From: an uncultured Lachnospiraceae bacterium
GTDB taxonomy: Bacteria; Bacillota_A; Clostridia; Lachnospirales; Lachnospiraceae
Length of the DNA stretch: 64,000 nucleotides
Assembly (NCBI GenBank): GCA_902801585.1
Contig: CADCIU010000009.1
Location: 1-64,000, forward strand
Direction: 5' to 3'
Shown here: positions 18,668-28,771 of the stretch, piece by piece
Layout of the letters: every line of letters begins with the position of its first letter
How positions within the stretch are numbered: the first letter of the stretch is position 1
Notes under the pieces: model-generated
Database searches by the model: none
Told to the model about the DNA's origin: nothing
What the model saw: only the letters and a program-made list of their open reading frames with translations
Position numbers and translations under genes: made by a program

Positions 18668-19718
18668 TTGAAAAAAAGCACATTCATAATGATCATCTCA
18701 ATCTGCCTGCTTTTCCTCGCAGGCTGCGGCGGAGGGGATCACGGACGCCATCGTGGAGGAAGTGATCGACAGACATCCGGATGTCCTGATCATGACCGGT
18801 GACAACACTAACAGCGGTTATTCCGGGGATGTGTCGGGGCTGACTGCGAAGCTGCAGAAGATCAGAGAAGAAGGCGTGCAGATCATACTGACTACGGGCA
18901 ATCACGATTTTGACCTGATGGGAGCGGAGGAGTTTGAAAAAGCCTATTTCGGTCTGCTCGATCCGGTCGACCGCGATCCTGCATCCCTGAGCTATACGGC
19001 GATCGTTAAGGACGTCGTGTTCCTGGCCATGGACGACAATGCGGTCTACCCAGGCGGGCAGGGTGAGTTCTCGCCGGCGACCATGCGATGGATCGGTGAA
19101 ATGCTGTCAAAATACAGAGACCGCCAAGTCATCTTCCTCTCTCACCACAATGTGCTGTACGGATACGGAGAAGAAGATTCTTCCTCCCACCTGATCCAAA
19201 ATCCGGAACTGCCTGACCTCCTGCGGGAAGGCGGCGTGAAGCTGGCACTGACCGGACACATGCATTTTCCGTATATAACAGAGGCAGGCGGCCTGTGGGA
19301 GATCCTGAGCGGAATGCCGTTTTCGGGGAAACATCTCATGGGAAGCCTTGCAGTCGGAGGCGGAAGGATGGTCTATTTTGCCGAGCCGATCGACTTTGCG
19401 GTTTACGGGAATTCTGTCAAAGAGGAGCTGAACAGGCTGGACCGGGAGAGCGCGGAGTATATGGAGCAGGTATTTGGCGAGCTTCTGGACTTGGAGGGCG
19501 TTCGCGGGGCGAAGAAGAAAAAGGTCCTGAAACTGATCGGGCAATTCCTCAGCTTCTATCAAGAGGGGACGTTCGCGGAGCATGCGCAGGAGATCAGAGA
19601 TGATCCCTCGTATGAACTGATGATCAGAGCGCTGTGGAACTATAATTACGGGCCGTGGATGAAAGATATGATCGAGACGACAAAATACAGCGGAGTGTCA
19701 AGGGGACGGTTCTACTGA
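18668..19718 (+). pseudogene. Lipoprotein metallophosphoesterase, frameshifted with internal deletion
   Basis: A TTG start at 18668 after AGGAG begins a lipoprotein signal (KKSTFIMIISICLLFLAGC, lipobox LAGC). The frame then reads nonsense and stops at about 18804. From about 18729 a different frame encodes a calcineurin-like phosphoesterase (GITDAIVEEVIDRHPDVLIMTGDNTNSG, TTGNHDF, LSHHNVLYG, LTGHMHFPY). The first metal-binding DxH motif that should lie between signal and GITDAI is missing. The simplest reading is an in/del that removed about 50-60 codons and shifted the frame. The C-terminus (GVSRGRFY, stop) comes from a Family A repeat. Confidence 0.75.
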
Positions 19719-19786
19719 TGGTGTCAAGGGGACGGTTCTACTGTCTCCCGCAAAAAGTTGTCAGAAGAACCGTCCCTGTGACACTA
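19692..19786. repeat. Family A cluster between convergent genes
   Basis: Two direct copies (GTGTCAAGGGGACGGTTCTA) and one inverse copy (GTTGTCAGAAGAACCGTCCC). The first direct copy supplies the last codons and stop of the phosphoesterase remnant; the inverse copy touches the stop of the GH4 gene. Confidence 0.85.
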
Positions 19787-21103
19787 ATTAAACTTCGGCA
19801 AATAATCTCCATGTGCCGCAATCAGCTCATCTACCATTTTCTTTATGGTGTCAATATCAAGTTCACTTCCGGTATGGGGATCCATCATGGCTGCCTGATA
19901 GACTCTGTCCAGTCGGCGCGTATGTGCTGCTTCGATCGTCAGGAGCTGTGTACTGATGTTGGTCATGTTCATAGCCATGCACTGGGTCGGGAGCGGGCCT
20001 ACATGGCAGGGATGGATACCATTGCCGTTCACAAGGCAGGGAACTTCCACGCATGCTTCCTCAGGCAGGTTGCTGATGAGGTGCCCTGTGTTGAGAACAT
20101 TGCCGCCGATCTGGTAAGGTGTGTTCGTCACAATGGATTCCATAATGTGGGAAGCATATTCCCTGGAGCGCTCATGTGTTTTGACACCCGTCTCAAGGAG
20201 TTCTTTATACTCTTTCTTCCAGGATTCGATCTGGTCCACGCAGCGGCGCGGATACTCGTCCAAAGGAATATTATAGCGCTCTATGAGCTCCGGATAGCGG
20301 CTCTTAATATAAAAGCCGTTGTACTCGGCATTGTGTTCGCTCGATTCGGTGCAGTAATAGCCGAAGTTGCGGATATAGTCGAAGCGGACTTTGTCCTTAA
20401 AATCCGGATCCGCGATCCGGGCATCGACGCGTGACCGGATCGCGGGATAGAGATCCTTTCCGTCTCTGTCCCTGATGTCAAGGAGCCAGGCCATGTGGTT
20501 AATGCCGGCGATCAGCTCCTTACGCCCCTCGAGCTTGTCCTCCATACCGACGGAAGTGAGCAGGTCCTTCGAGCAGACCTGAACGCTGTGGCAGAGGCCG
20601 ACCGTTTTCACGCCGGTATAGCGCAGCATGTAGCCTGTGAGCATAGCCATGGGATTGGTGTAATTGAGAAAGAGGGCGTCCGGGCAGACCTCTTCCATGT
20701 CTCTGGCAAAATCCTCCATCACCGGGATCGTGCGAAGAGCCCGCATGATGCCTCCGATTCCCAGCGTGTCGGCAATGGTCTGGCGCAGGCCGTATTTTTT
20801 GGGGATCTCAAAGTCGATGATCGTCGCAGGATCATATCCTCCGACCTGTATAGCGTTGACGACAAAATCCGCGCCGCGCAGCGCCGCTTTCCTGTTTTCT
20901 GCGCCGAGATAGCACTCGATCCGGCCGTATCCGCCCAGAACTTTCCGCATCGCTTCGAGGATGGTCCTGCTCTCCTCAAGACGCTCACCGTCGATATCGT
21001 ACAGTGCGAACTCGCTGTCCCTAAGTGCTTCGCTGCACATGCTGTCGCCGATGACATTTCTTGCAAATACAGTGCTTCCCGCTCCCATAAATGTGATCTT
21101 CAT
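19784..21103 (-). CDS. Glycoside hydrolase family 4, alpha-galactosidase-like
   Basis: A 439-aa GH4 enzyme, the family that uses NAD+ and a divalent metal to cleave glycosides by oxidation-elimination. The Rossmann loop is MGAGSTVFARNV (residues 6-17), and metal ligands are expected at Cys171-His172 (GLCHSVQ) and His203 (GINHMAW). The CHSVQ motif is that of the alpha-galactosidase (MelA) branch rather than the 6-phospho-glucosidase branch. A cytoplasmic role in using melibiose or raffinose-type sugars is the best guess. No transporter gene is adjacent. Confidence 0.9.
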   Translation of the reverse strand: MKITFMGAGSTVFARNVIGDSMCSEALRDSEFALYDIDGERLEESRTILEAMRKVLGGYGRIECYLGAENRKAALRGADFVVNAIQVGGYDPATIIDFEIPKKYGLRQTIADTLGIGGIMRALRTIPVMEDFARDMEEVCPDALFLNYTNPMAMLTGYMLRYTGVKTVGLCHSVQVCSKDLLTSVGMEDKLEGRKELIAGINHMAWLLDIRDRDGKDLYPAIRSRVDARIADPDFKDKVRFDYIRNFGYYCTESSEHNAEYNGFYIKSRYPELIERYNIPLDEYPRRCVDQIESWKKEYKELLETGVKTHERSREYASHIMESIVTNTPYQIGGNVLNTGHLISNLPEEACVEVPCLVNGNGIHPCHVGPLPTQCMAMNMTNISTQLLTIEAAHTRRLDRVYQAAMMDPHTGSELDIDTIKKMVDELIAAHGDYLPKFN

Positions 21104-21212
21104 TCTATATTCCTCCGTATTATTTAGGGTGATATTTCTTTGTGATTGCTATTTTAGCGGGATGTAAGGCAATAATCTATGTAATTATGGAGACTGAGCT
21201 TTTCGTGCCGGA

Positions 21213-21264
21213 TGGTGTCAGGGGGTGTCAGGGGGGACGGTTCTTTGACACTCCCCCCGACACC
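21213..21264. repeat. Family A palindrome upstream of HIT gene
   Basis: A nested GGTGTCAGGG... / ...CCCGACACC arrangement around GGGACGGTTCTTTGACAC, in the gap between the divergent GH4 and HIT genes. Confidence 0.75.
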
Positions 21265-21370
21265 AAAAGAATCATTCCCTTGACTCCCTGCAAGTGATAC
21301 AATAAACAAAACGGTAATTCACATGCGGGCCGGGAATCTCTTCCCGCACTCATAGTAAGGAGGTATTTCT

Positions 21371-21787
21371 ATGGATATGAATTGCGCGTATTGTGCAAAG
21401 GGTGAGCTGGTTGCGAAGTTCGGATATGAGGTCTGCGAACTCCCTGCAAGCACAGTCTATCTTTTCAAAGAGCAGTCCCATCCGGGGCGTGTGATCGTAG
21501 CGAGTAAACATCATGTGTCAGAGATGGTGGAGCTGTCCGAGGAAGACAGGGCCGCGTTCATCGCCGATGTCGTAAGAACGGCAAACGCGATCCACAAAGC
21601 CTTCCACCCCGACAAGCTTAACTACGGGATGTATGGCGACACAGGACATCATCTCCACATGCATCTGGTGCCAAAATACAAAGACCAGTTCGAGTGGGGC
21701 GGCACATTCGCAATGGACCCCAACATTAAAAAGCTTGACGAAGCACAGTGCGAAGAAGTCGCTGCTAAGCTGCGCGCAGTAATCTGA
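21371..21787 (+). CDS. HIT-family nucleotide-binding hydrolase
   Basis: A 138-aa histidine-triad protein. The HLHMHLVPKY segment near residues 93-102 is the HxHxHxx active site; an N-terminal CAYCAKG is typical of zinc-binding Hint-type members. These enzymes hydrolyse adenosine phosphoramidates or related nucleotide conjugates. AAGGAGG lies before the ATG. It is a single gene closed by a strong terminator. Confidence 0.9.
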   Translation: MDMNCAYCAKGELVAKFGYEVCELPASTVYLFKEQSHPGRVIVASKHHVSEMVELSEEDRAAFIADVVRTANAIHKAFHPDKLNYGMYGDTGHHLHMHLVPKYKDQFEWGGTFAMDPNIKKLDEAQCEEVAAKLRAVI

Positions 21788-21804
21788 TATTTAAGATCTA
21801 ACAG

Positions 21805-21842
21805 AAAAAAAAGAATCACAGCTTCGCTTGTGATTCTTTTTT
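21805..21842 (+). terminator. Terminator after HIT gene
   Basis: AAAAAGAATCACA and TGTGATTCTTTTT form a long stem around GCTTCGCT, with a T tract on the + side and an A tract on the other, so it may work in both directions. Confidence 0.9.
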
Positions 21843-21943
21843 AGATGCACGCAAAAGGAGCGGGATCATAAAGGAGAAATCACTCATGCGAAGTTCTCTT
21901 CCGGTCCTTAGCACAAACTGCTTCGACATGGAGGTAAGAGCAG

Positions 21944-22771
21944 GTGATCGATAGTATTAGAAAAGTGCCCCTTCTGTCGGCAGCCGCCGCGATCGGAACT
22001 GCGCTGATCTTCCTGCGCATGTTCAGGACGTATGACATCATGGCCGCCGCCTTTTTGCGGTTTAGTCTCGCCGCGCTCATGGCCGGCTGTCTGTATCTGA
22101 TCTCCGGCAGGAAAACGTTCGAAAAATGTTTCCGGCAGACAGAATATGCGGTCACAATACTGAGCCCCATCCTGATCTACGCCATCCTGCTGAGCCTCGC
22201 GCGCTTCTATTTGTACTACAGCACGAACGGTGGAAACTTGGCCGAAGGGTGGCCTGTGAAACTGGCTTCATGTTTGATCCTGATGACGTCGGTAGGGCTG
22301 TTCGAGGAGCTCATGTGCAGAGCAGTTCTGTGTGATGCATTCATCTATCAGTTCAGGAGTTTTAAAGGCGTGTTTGTCCTGACCGGCATTGCGGTGTCGT
22401 TTATTTTCGGATTCCTGCATGTTGCAGGGAGCCCGGTCAACAATCCGCTGATGCTTGCACAGGCAGTACTGAAAACAGTGAGCACCGGTATACTTGGATT
22501 TTCCCTTCTGATGATCTACTGGAAGACGCGCGATGCTGTGGGATGTGCAGTCGTGCACGCTCTCTATGATTTCCTGCTGATCGGTCCGGCAGCCCTGTTC
22601 GGTGATTTAAACCTGGAGAATTTCGGCGGCTATGTCCTCGAAGGGAGCGCGGGGAAGTCCGTGGTGGTGGTGCTGTGTGTCGACATGATGATCGAGCTGG
22701 TCCTCATGGCTTTGATCTGGAGAAAAGTCATGGGGACGATCGACTTCGAAGAGATGCGGAGAGACTGGTGA
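21944..22771 (+). CDS. CPBP-family intramembrane protease (Abi/CAAX-like)
   Basis: A 275-aa membrane protein with about eight helices. The CPBP motifs are visible: FEELMCRAVL (the EExxxR motif), SFIFGFLHVAG (FxxxH) and a C-terminal VVHALYDFL (HxxxD-like). The family includes CAAX prenyl proteases and bacteriocin-immunity proteins. It starts at GTG 21944, with GGAGG 10 bases upstream. No bacteriocin gene is adjacent, so a specific role is not suggested. Confidence 0.85.
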   Translation: MIDSIRKVPLLSAAAAIGTALIFLRMFRTYDIMAAAFLRFSLAALMAGCLYLISGRKTFEKCFRQTEYAVTILSPILIYAILLSLARFYLYYSTNGGNLAEGWPVKLASCLILMTSVGLFEELMCRAVLCDAFIYQFRSFKGVFVLTGIAVSFIFGFLHVAGSPVNNPLMLAQAVLKTVSTGILGFSLLMIYWKTRDAVGCAVVHALYDFLLIGPAALFGDLNLENFGGYVLEGSAGKSVVVVLCVDMMIELVLMALIWRKVMGTIDFEEMRRDW

Positions 22772-22799
22772 GGATTTTATTATCAAACGGAGGAACCCG

Positions 22800-22968
22800 A
22801 TGAAATTCAGGAACGGCCATTGGTTACACAAAGAAGGAACAGCCTGTTTCGCTCCGTCTCACTGCCGCTGTGGATGAGGGAGGAGAGCTGATCTTTATGC
22901 CGGATCAGGACATAGGACTCGTGAAGCATAGATTTTGGGAGTGGATCGGAAAGATATATGAGACCTGA
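22800..22968 (+). pseudogene. Short coding remnants between CPBP and MATE genes
   Basis: An ATG at 22800 after CGGAGGAA opens MKFRNGHWLHKEG and stops after 25 codons. That start resembles the N-terminus of GH31 alpha-xylosidases (MKFxNGYWLxxxG), recalled from the family and not verified. A second frame (22804-22968) is open without a start codon and ends LVKHRFWEWIGKIYET; I do not recognise it. Together they look like the two ends of deleted genes. The second reading ends just inside the MATE start. Confidence 0.35.
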
Positions 22969-24361
22969 TAAGGACAAAACAGACAGACGGATAGCAGCAC
23001 CGGGCGCATCGGCGGTGGGCGGAGTCGACCTGATCGGCGGTCCGATCATGAAGAACCTTCTGATCTTCATGCTGCCGATCTTATTGTCCTATGTGTTTCA
23101 GCAGCTTTACAATGCAGTGGATACTGCGATAGTGGGACATTATCTGGGAGAGCAGTCGCTGGCCGCGGTCGGAGCGAATGTCGCGATCTTTGACCTGATG
23201 GTCATGTTCGCGCAATCGCTTGGCAACGGGCTCTGCATCGTTGTGTCCAGAGCATACGGAGCCGGTGATGAGAGGAAGCTCCGTAAGTCTGTGGCCGGTT
23301 CGCTTGTGATCGGCACCGGAACGGTCGCGGTCATGACGATATTATCGCTGCTGGGCCTGGGCCCGCTTCTGCGGATTCTGGGGACGCCGGAAGCAATTTA
23401 CGGGGAAGCGCTGGCGTACATTCGGATCATCGGCGGTTGGATCGCGGTCATGTTTGGTTACAATCTTTTGTCATCGCTCCTGCGCTCGATCGGCAATTCC
23501 GCGATGTCTCTGGTTTTTCTTATCATTTCATCGGTCCTGAATGTCATTCTCGATCTCATTCTGGTGGCGGGTGTCGGAATGGGAGTGCGGGGAGCTGCGG
23601 CTGCGACAGTTATAGCGCAGGGGATCAGCGCAGCGCTGTGCGCCGGCTATATTTTGAAGAAGGCAAAGATACTCATTCCCCACAGAGAAGATTTTGGCCG
23701 GGACAGAAACCTGTATCTGGAACTGGCGGGGCAGGGATATGCGATGGCCTTCATGGGATCTGTCGTCAACCTCGGATCTGTGATCCTGCAGTCCGGGATC
23801 AACAGCCTGGGGGCGACCGTGATCGCCGGTCATACGACGGCCAGAAAACTGTTCATGCTGTGCGCACTGCCGAATATTGCAATGGGAATGGCGATCTCTA
23901 CATTCGTCTCTCAGAATAAGGGGGCGGGGCTGAGAGAGCGGATCATCCGCGGCGTCAAGGAGTCCTATGTCTACGATCTGGTATGCTGCGTGTTCACGAT
24001 CACCATACTGTTCCTGTTTGCGGACGAGCTGGCGGTCCTGATCTCCGGATCGAGGAATCCGGAGCTGATCGGAAACGTGGTCGCATATGTCCGCTTTGCC
24101 GCAGTGTTTTCCGGCGTGCTTGGCGTCCTGCACCAGACAAGACTCGCGCTGCAGGGACTCGGCGCCAAGTTTACGCCCCTCATCTCCAGTTTTATCGAGC
24201 TCGCCGGGAAATGTCTCTTTGCCTGGAGCTTCGTGCCCAAGATGGGGTACAGAGCTGTCATTTTGTGCGAACCGCTGATCTGGTGCGTGATGACATTACA
24301 TCTGGTGATCGCATTCTTCACAAATCCTTATATTCGGGGAGATCGTGCGGCAGACAACTGA
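22958..24361 (+). CDS. MATE-family efflux transporter
   Basis: A 467-aa transporter with twelve predicted membrane helices, in the MATE/DinF fold. The family N-terminal pattern is clear (LIGGPIMKNLLIFMLPILLSY then FQQLYNAVDTAIVGHYLGEQSLAAVG), with the equivalent repeat in the second half. It would export drugs or metabolites using a sodium or proton gradient; substrate unknown. It is unlinked to any regulator here, and a second MATE gene lies at 61212. Confidence 0.92.
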   Translation: MRPDKDKTDRRIAAPGASAVGGVDLIGGPIMKNLLIFMLPILLSYVFQQLYNAVDTAIVGHYLGEQSLAAVGANVAIFDLMVMFAQSLGNGLCIVVSRAYGAGDERKLRKSVAGSLVIGTGTVAVMTILSLLGLGPLLRILGTPEAIYGEALAYIRIIGGWIAVMFGYNLLSSLLRSIGNSAMSLVFLIISSVLNVILDLILVAGVGMGVRGAAAATVIAQGISAALCAGYILKKAKILIPHREDFGRDRNLYLELAGQGYAMAFMGSVVNLGSVILQSGINSLGATVIAGHTTARKLFMLCALPNIAMGMAISTFVSQNKGAGLRERIIRGVKESYVYDLVCCVFTITILFLFADELAVLISGSRNPELIGNVVAYVRFAAVFSGVLGVLHQTRLALQGLGAKFTPLISSFIELAGKCLFAWSFVPKMGYRAVILCEPLIWCVMTLHLVIAFFTNPYIRGDRAADN

Positions 24362-24446
24362 CGCACAGGTCTTAACTGACAGGATTTTTGCTGACAGGAT
24401 TTTGATTAACAGGGCACTGACAAGCAGAAGCCGGGAAAGGAGCGAT

Positions 24447-25334
24447 ATGAGACTTTATACGATTGAATTTGAGGGAAGAGAACTTCCTGCTGTTGAGGGG
24501 AAGGACAATAAGATTTACACACTTGAATCCCTTGGGATCCCTGTAAAGGACATGAATGAACTGATCGTCCGGTTCGATGCGCTCAAGGAGACAATTGGTC
24601 AAAAGATCGCGGCAGCGGGAAGCGGCGGCATCGAGGCGGGCAGCAGCCCTGTGGAGCACGGGACTTATCGGATCCTTGCCCCTATTCCGGTCCCGATGCA
24701 GGATGTGGTCTGCCTCGGCGTAAACTACATGTCTCATATCAGTGATATGACTAAGGGACTGGATTTCAAGGAAAAGAAGGCCGCGATCTATTTTGGCAAA
24801 AGAGTGAACAGAGCCAACGATCCTGGCGGAAGGATACCGATGTATGATTTCGTGGACAGTCTGGACTACGAAGTCGAACTGGGGGTGATCATTGGCAGGG
24901 ATGCGTTCTGCGTGAGCAGGGAAGATGCGCTGTCATACGTTTGTGGCTACACGATCATCAATGACGTGACTGCCAGAAACGTGCAGAAGAGGCACCAGCA
25001 GTGGTATCGGGGCAAGAGTCTCGACGGCTACATGCCCATGGGTCCCTGCATCGTGACAGCGGACGAGATCGGAGATGTCTATGACCTGCGCATTTCCTGC
25101 TATGTGAACGGCGAGAAGCGGCAGGACAGCAGCACGGCGCTCATGATCACTACGATCGAAGAGGCTGTCGAGGAGCTGTCGAGCGGGATGACGCTGAAGG
25201 CCGGGACGATTATTGCGACCGGAACGCCGGGCGGCGTGGCCATGGGAATGGATAAGCCGAAATTCCTCAGGAAGGGAGATGTCGTGCGGTGTGAGATCAG
25301 CGGGATCGGAGAGCTGGAGAATGTAGTCGGGTAA
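24447..25334 (+). CDS. Fumarylacetoacetate hydrolase family protein
   Basis: A 295-aa member of the FAH family, which hydrolyses or decarboxylates acylpyruvate-type compounds. The C-terminal catalytic domain (about 85-290) contains CLGVNYMSH, DYEVELGVIIGRDA with metal-binding Glu residues, GYTIINDVTARN, KSLDGYMPMGP and GTIIATGTPGGVAMG. The ATG at 24447 is chosen for its AAAGGAG site; an earlier in-frame start lies inside a short repetitive stretch (two CTGACAGGATTTT units). The substrate is unknown. Confidence 0.9.
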   Translation: MRLYTIEFEGRELPAVEGKDNKIYTLESLGIPVKDMNELIVRFDALKETIGQKIAAAGSGGIEAGSSPVEHGTYRILAPIPVPMQDVVCLGVNYMSHISDMTKGLDFKEKKAAIYFGKRVNRANDPGGRIPMYDFVDSLDYEVELGVIIGRDAFCVSREDALSYVCGYTIINDVTARNVQKRHQQWYRGKSLDGYMPMGPCIVTADEIGDVYDLRISCYVNGEKRQDSSTALMITTIEEAVEELSSGMTLKAGTIIATGTPGGVAMGMDKPKFLRKGDVVRCEISGIGELENVVG

Positions 25335-25386
25335 ATGGAGTTATGTAAAAGAAGTTATGATGTGTCTCCTTTTACGCACCATATAA

Positions 25387-25415
25387 AAAACGGGTGGTTC
25401 AAAACCACCCGTTTT
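25387..25415 (-). terminator. Terminator overlapping the stop codon of the HAD gene
   Basis: AAAACGGGTGGTT and AACCACCCGTTTT form a 13-bp stem with a 3-base loop. On the minus strand it is followed by a T run. The stop codon of the HAD gene (25399-25401) sits inside the hairpin, so the last codons form part of the terminator stem. Confidence 0.85.
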
Positions 25416-26184
25416 CCTCGCATACTCTGTATATTCCGTCATCCAGGTTGGCAGGTGCGACCAGGTCTGCCGCGGCTTTGAGAGCGGGATGGCCGTTGCC
25501 CATGGCGATCTTATAAAATTCGGGGGCGAACATGTCCATATCGTTGAGATCGTCGCCGAATACGACGACATCTTCCGGACTTCCCCCGACGATCTCCAGC
25601 ATTCTGTAAATCCCTTCTCTCTTGCAGTCCTGCTGGACCAGCAGATACTCAGGCTCAAACCATATGTGCCCCAGAAGTTCTGCGGACGGAAGGATCCGGA
25701 GAAGCTCCTGCTCACTCATCTGCGGGATCGAAATATACAATTTGTAAATGATCCCTTTTTCCTCAGGCGTATACTTTTCGTCGATCACATATCTGGTCGG
25801 CTCTTTCCTGATACCGGCCTGATCATAGAATTTGAAATCCCTGGTCCTGACCAGTTCGGAATCTTCATCGGCGACGAGAACGCCGTATCCCTTCCCGATT
25901 GCATCATTATACAGTTTGAGGGCATTCTCATAGATCAGCGGGCTGTTCTCCACCAGCTTTTTGCCTACTACGATCGCCTTTCCGCCGTTGCTCACCATAT
26001 TGTCGAATCCGTTCGCATCAAAGAACTTCCTCGCTTTGTAATGTGCCCTGCCTGTATTGATGGCGACAAAGTGACCCGCATCACGAAGCTTTTTCAGTGC
26101 TTCAGCCGCCGAAGGGACTATTTTGCCCGTTTCCCTGTCTGTCAGTGTACCGTCGATATCAAAGAAGAAGTATTTCTTTTTCAT
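25399..26184 (-). CDS. Cof-type HAD-IIB phosphatase
   Basis: A 261-aa HAD hydrolase of the Cof subfamily, generally acting on sugar phosphates and cofactors. Motif I is FFDIDGTLTD (residues 7-16), motif II includes AINTGR, and motif IV is VVFGDDLNDMDMF; a C2B cap lies between. The start ATG follows GAGGTC. It is adjacent to and on the same strand as the 6-phospho-beta-glucosidase gene, with which it may be co-transcribed. Confidence 0.92.
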   Translation of the reverse strand: MKKKYFFFDIDGTLTDRETGKIVPSAAEALKKLRDAGHFVAINTGRAHYKARKFFDANGFDNMVSNGGKAIVVGKKLVENSPLIYENALKLYNDAIGKGYGVLVADEDSELVRTRDFKFYDQAGIRKEPTRYVIDEKYTPEEKGIIYKLYISIPQMSEQELLRILPSAELLGHIWFEPEYLLVQQDCKREGIYRMLEIVGGSPEDVVVFGDDLNDMDMFAPEFYKIAMGNGHPALKAAADLVAPANLDDGIYRVCEENGWF

Positions 26185-26233
26185 AAATAGACCTCGCTGA
26201 TTATGTAATTATCTTATTTGAACGAACCATCTG

Positions 26234-27706
<1,473 letters not shown>

Positions 27707-27834
27707 CTACCATGTGCTTATGCAGTTTTTGGCATAATTTCTGTGAATTGCTGTCGATTTCAGATCGGCCTGCTGATGTATCTTTGTCGCGTACCGGGCG
27801 ACCTTGAGAAGTAATGCAAGTGATATCATGTGAA

Positions 27835-27851
27835 TTAAACCGATGGTTTAA
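27835..27851. promoter_or_regulatory. Palindromic operator TTAAACCGATGGTTTAA
   Basis: A 17-bp palindrome (TTAAACC-GAT-GGTTTAA) directly abutting the -35 element of the XRE gene. The same palindrome recurs on the opposite strand at 28771-28786. It is a good candidate for the binding site of the XRE protein itself. Confidence 0.55.
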
Positions 27852-27879
27852 TGACATTTGGAGCAGACAAGTGTATAAT
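27851..27879 (+). promoter_or_regulatory. Promoter of the XRE regulator gene
   Basis: ATGACA (27851-27856) and TATAAT (27874-27879) with a 17-base spacer, 52 bases upstream of the ATG at 27931. The -35 box touches the upstream palindrome. Confidence 0.65.
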
Positions 27880-27930
27880 GCTTTTACTGATGTTCCTGCT
27901 AATAATGACACCGCATTTAAGGAGGAGATC

Positions 27931-28380
27931 ATGACAAAAACTATTTCTTTCCCTGTGATTAACCTTAAGAGCACAGGCAGCAACATCGAGAGCTGCCGCC
28001 GGGAAGCCGGCCTGAGCGTGCGGGATCTTCAGGACTACTTCGGGTTCGAGTACCCGCAGGCCATTTATAAATGGCAGCATGGCGAATGCCTGCCCACAGT
28101 TGATAACCTCCTGGCTCTCTCCAGGATCCTCGAGGTGAAGATGGAAGACCTCCTGGTTTATGAAGACCAGGAGGTCTCTTTTTTGGAGACAGGGGACGGT
28201 TCTTCAGGGGACAGGAGGGAACAGGGGACGGTTCTCTGTCTCCTTTTATTGTGTCAGGGGACGGTTCTTCTTCTGTTCCCAGCGCATAAAACTCGGGAAC
28301 ACGCAGCCCTTCTGTCGATCACTTGCCGGTTGGGCTCAGGAAGCTTTTTCATGACAAACTGCATCCATGAGTTTTCCTAA
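27931..28380 (+). CDS. Small XRE-type helix-turn-helix regulator with repeat-extended C-terminus
   Basis: The first 80 residues form a compact XRE/Cro helix-turn-helix (IESCRREAGLSVRDLQDYFGFEYPQAIYKWQHGECLPTVDNLLALSRILEVKMEDLL). The ATG at 27931 follows GGAGGAG. After DLLVYEDQEV the frame runs through a Rho-independent terminator hairpin and then through Family A repeats (GDGSS, GTVLCLLLL, GTVLLL) to 28380. I infer that the functional protein ends near 28175 in relatives and that the tail of about 68 residues is read-through of repeat DNA. Regulator of an unknown target, perhaps itself. Confidence 0.75.
   Translation: MTKTISFPVINLKSTGSNIESCRREAGLSVRDLQDYFGFEYPQAIYKWQHGECLPTVDNLLALSRILEVKMEDLLVYEDQEVSFLETGDGSSGDRREQGTVLCLLLLCQGTVLLLFPAHKTREHAALLSITCRLGSGSFFMTNCIHEFS
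28146..28184 (+). terminator. Terminator hairpin inside the 3' part of the XRE reading frame
   Basis: AGACCTCCTGG and CCAGGAGGTCT form an 11-bp stem with a 10-base loop followed by CTTTTTT. Transcripts ending here would lack the stop codon at 28378, supporting the idea that the original stop was lost. Confidence 0.75.
28185..28278 (+). repeat. Family A cluster
   Basis: Three direct GGGACGGTTCT units, one within a GGAGACAG / CTGTCTCC hairpin, lying inside the extended C-terminus of the XRE frame. Confidence 0.8.
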
Positions 28381-28422
28381 AGGACTCTAAAACTCTGCAT
28401 TTTCGGAGGTTTTAAAGGCCTC

Positions 28423-28620
28423 GTTGGGCTGAGACCATCTCTCTAAGATGTTTTGCATACATGAAGTATAAGCTTACCCTTTTCACATGTATGCAACTTG
28501 TTACAAAACAAGCTTCCTGGTCCAACCGGAATGTTATTCTCCGGCAATTTAGGCCAATTCCAGATGGAATCTCAAAATCCCCGGATGCAAAATCTTCAAA
28601 AAGGGTTGTCTCAGCCCAAC
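28423..28620. ncRNA. Candidate structured element closed by a 13-bp perfect inverted repeat
   Basis: GTTGGGCTGAGAC (28423-28435) and GTCTCAGCCCAAC (28608-28620) are exact complements. Inside lie AAGATGTTTTGCAT (28445-28458) with ATGCAAAATCTT (28585-28596), GCATACATG (28455-28463) with CATGTATGC (28486-28494), CTTGTT with AACAAG (about 28497-28514), and CCGGAAT with ATTCTCCGG (about 28520-28539). Two of these helices compete for the same GCAT bases, allowing alternative folds. No convincing reading frame covers it. It could be an RNA or another palindromic repeat. Confidence 0.45.
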
Positions 28621-28695
28621 CGCAGATCTGTCGTCAACAGTTCCCCAGTTTCAGGCTAAGTTCTCGATCCCCAAGCTTAAGTTCCCGAGCCCAAG

Positions 28696-28771
28696 GCTCG
28701 GGGACGGTTCTTTTGTGTCAAAAGAACCGTCCCCCTGACACATGTGTCAAAAGAACCGTCCCCCTGACACT
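28696..28771. repeat. Family A cluster, one direct and two inverse copies
   Basis: GGGACGGTTCTTTTGTGTCA followed by two copies of TGTCAAAAGAACCGTCCCCC ending in TGACAC. The last copy abuts the second TAAACCATCGGTTTAA palindrome. Confidence 0.85.
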
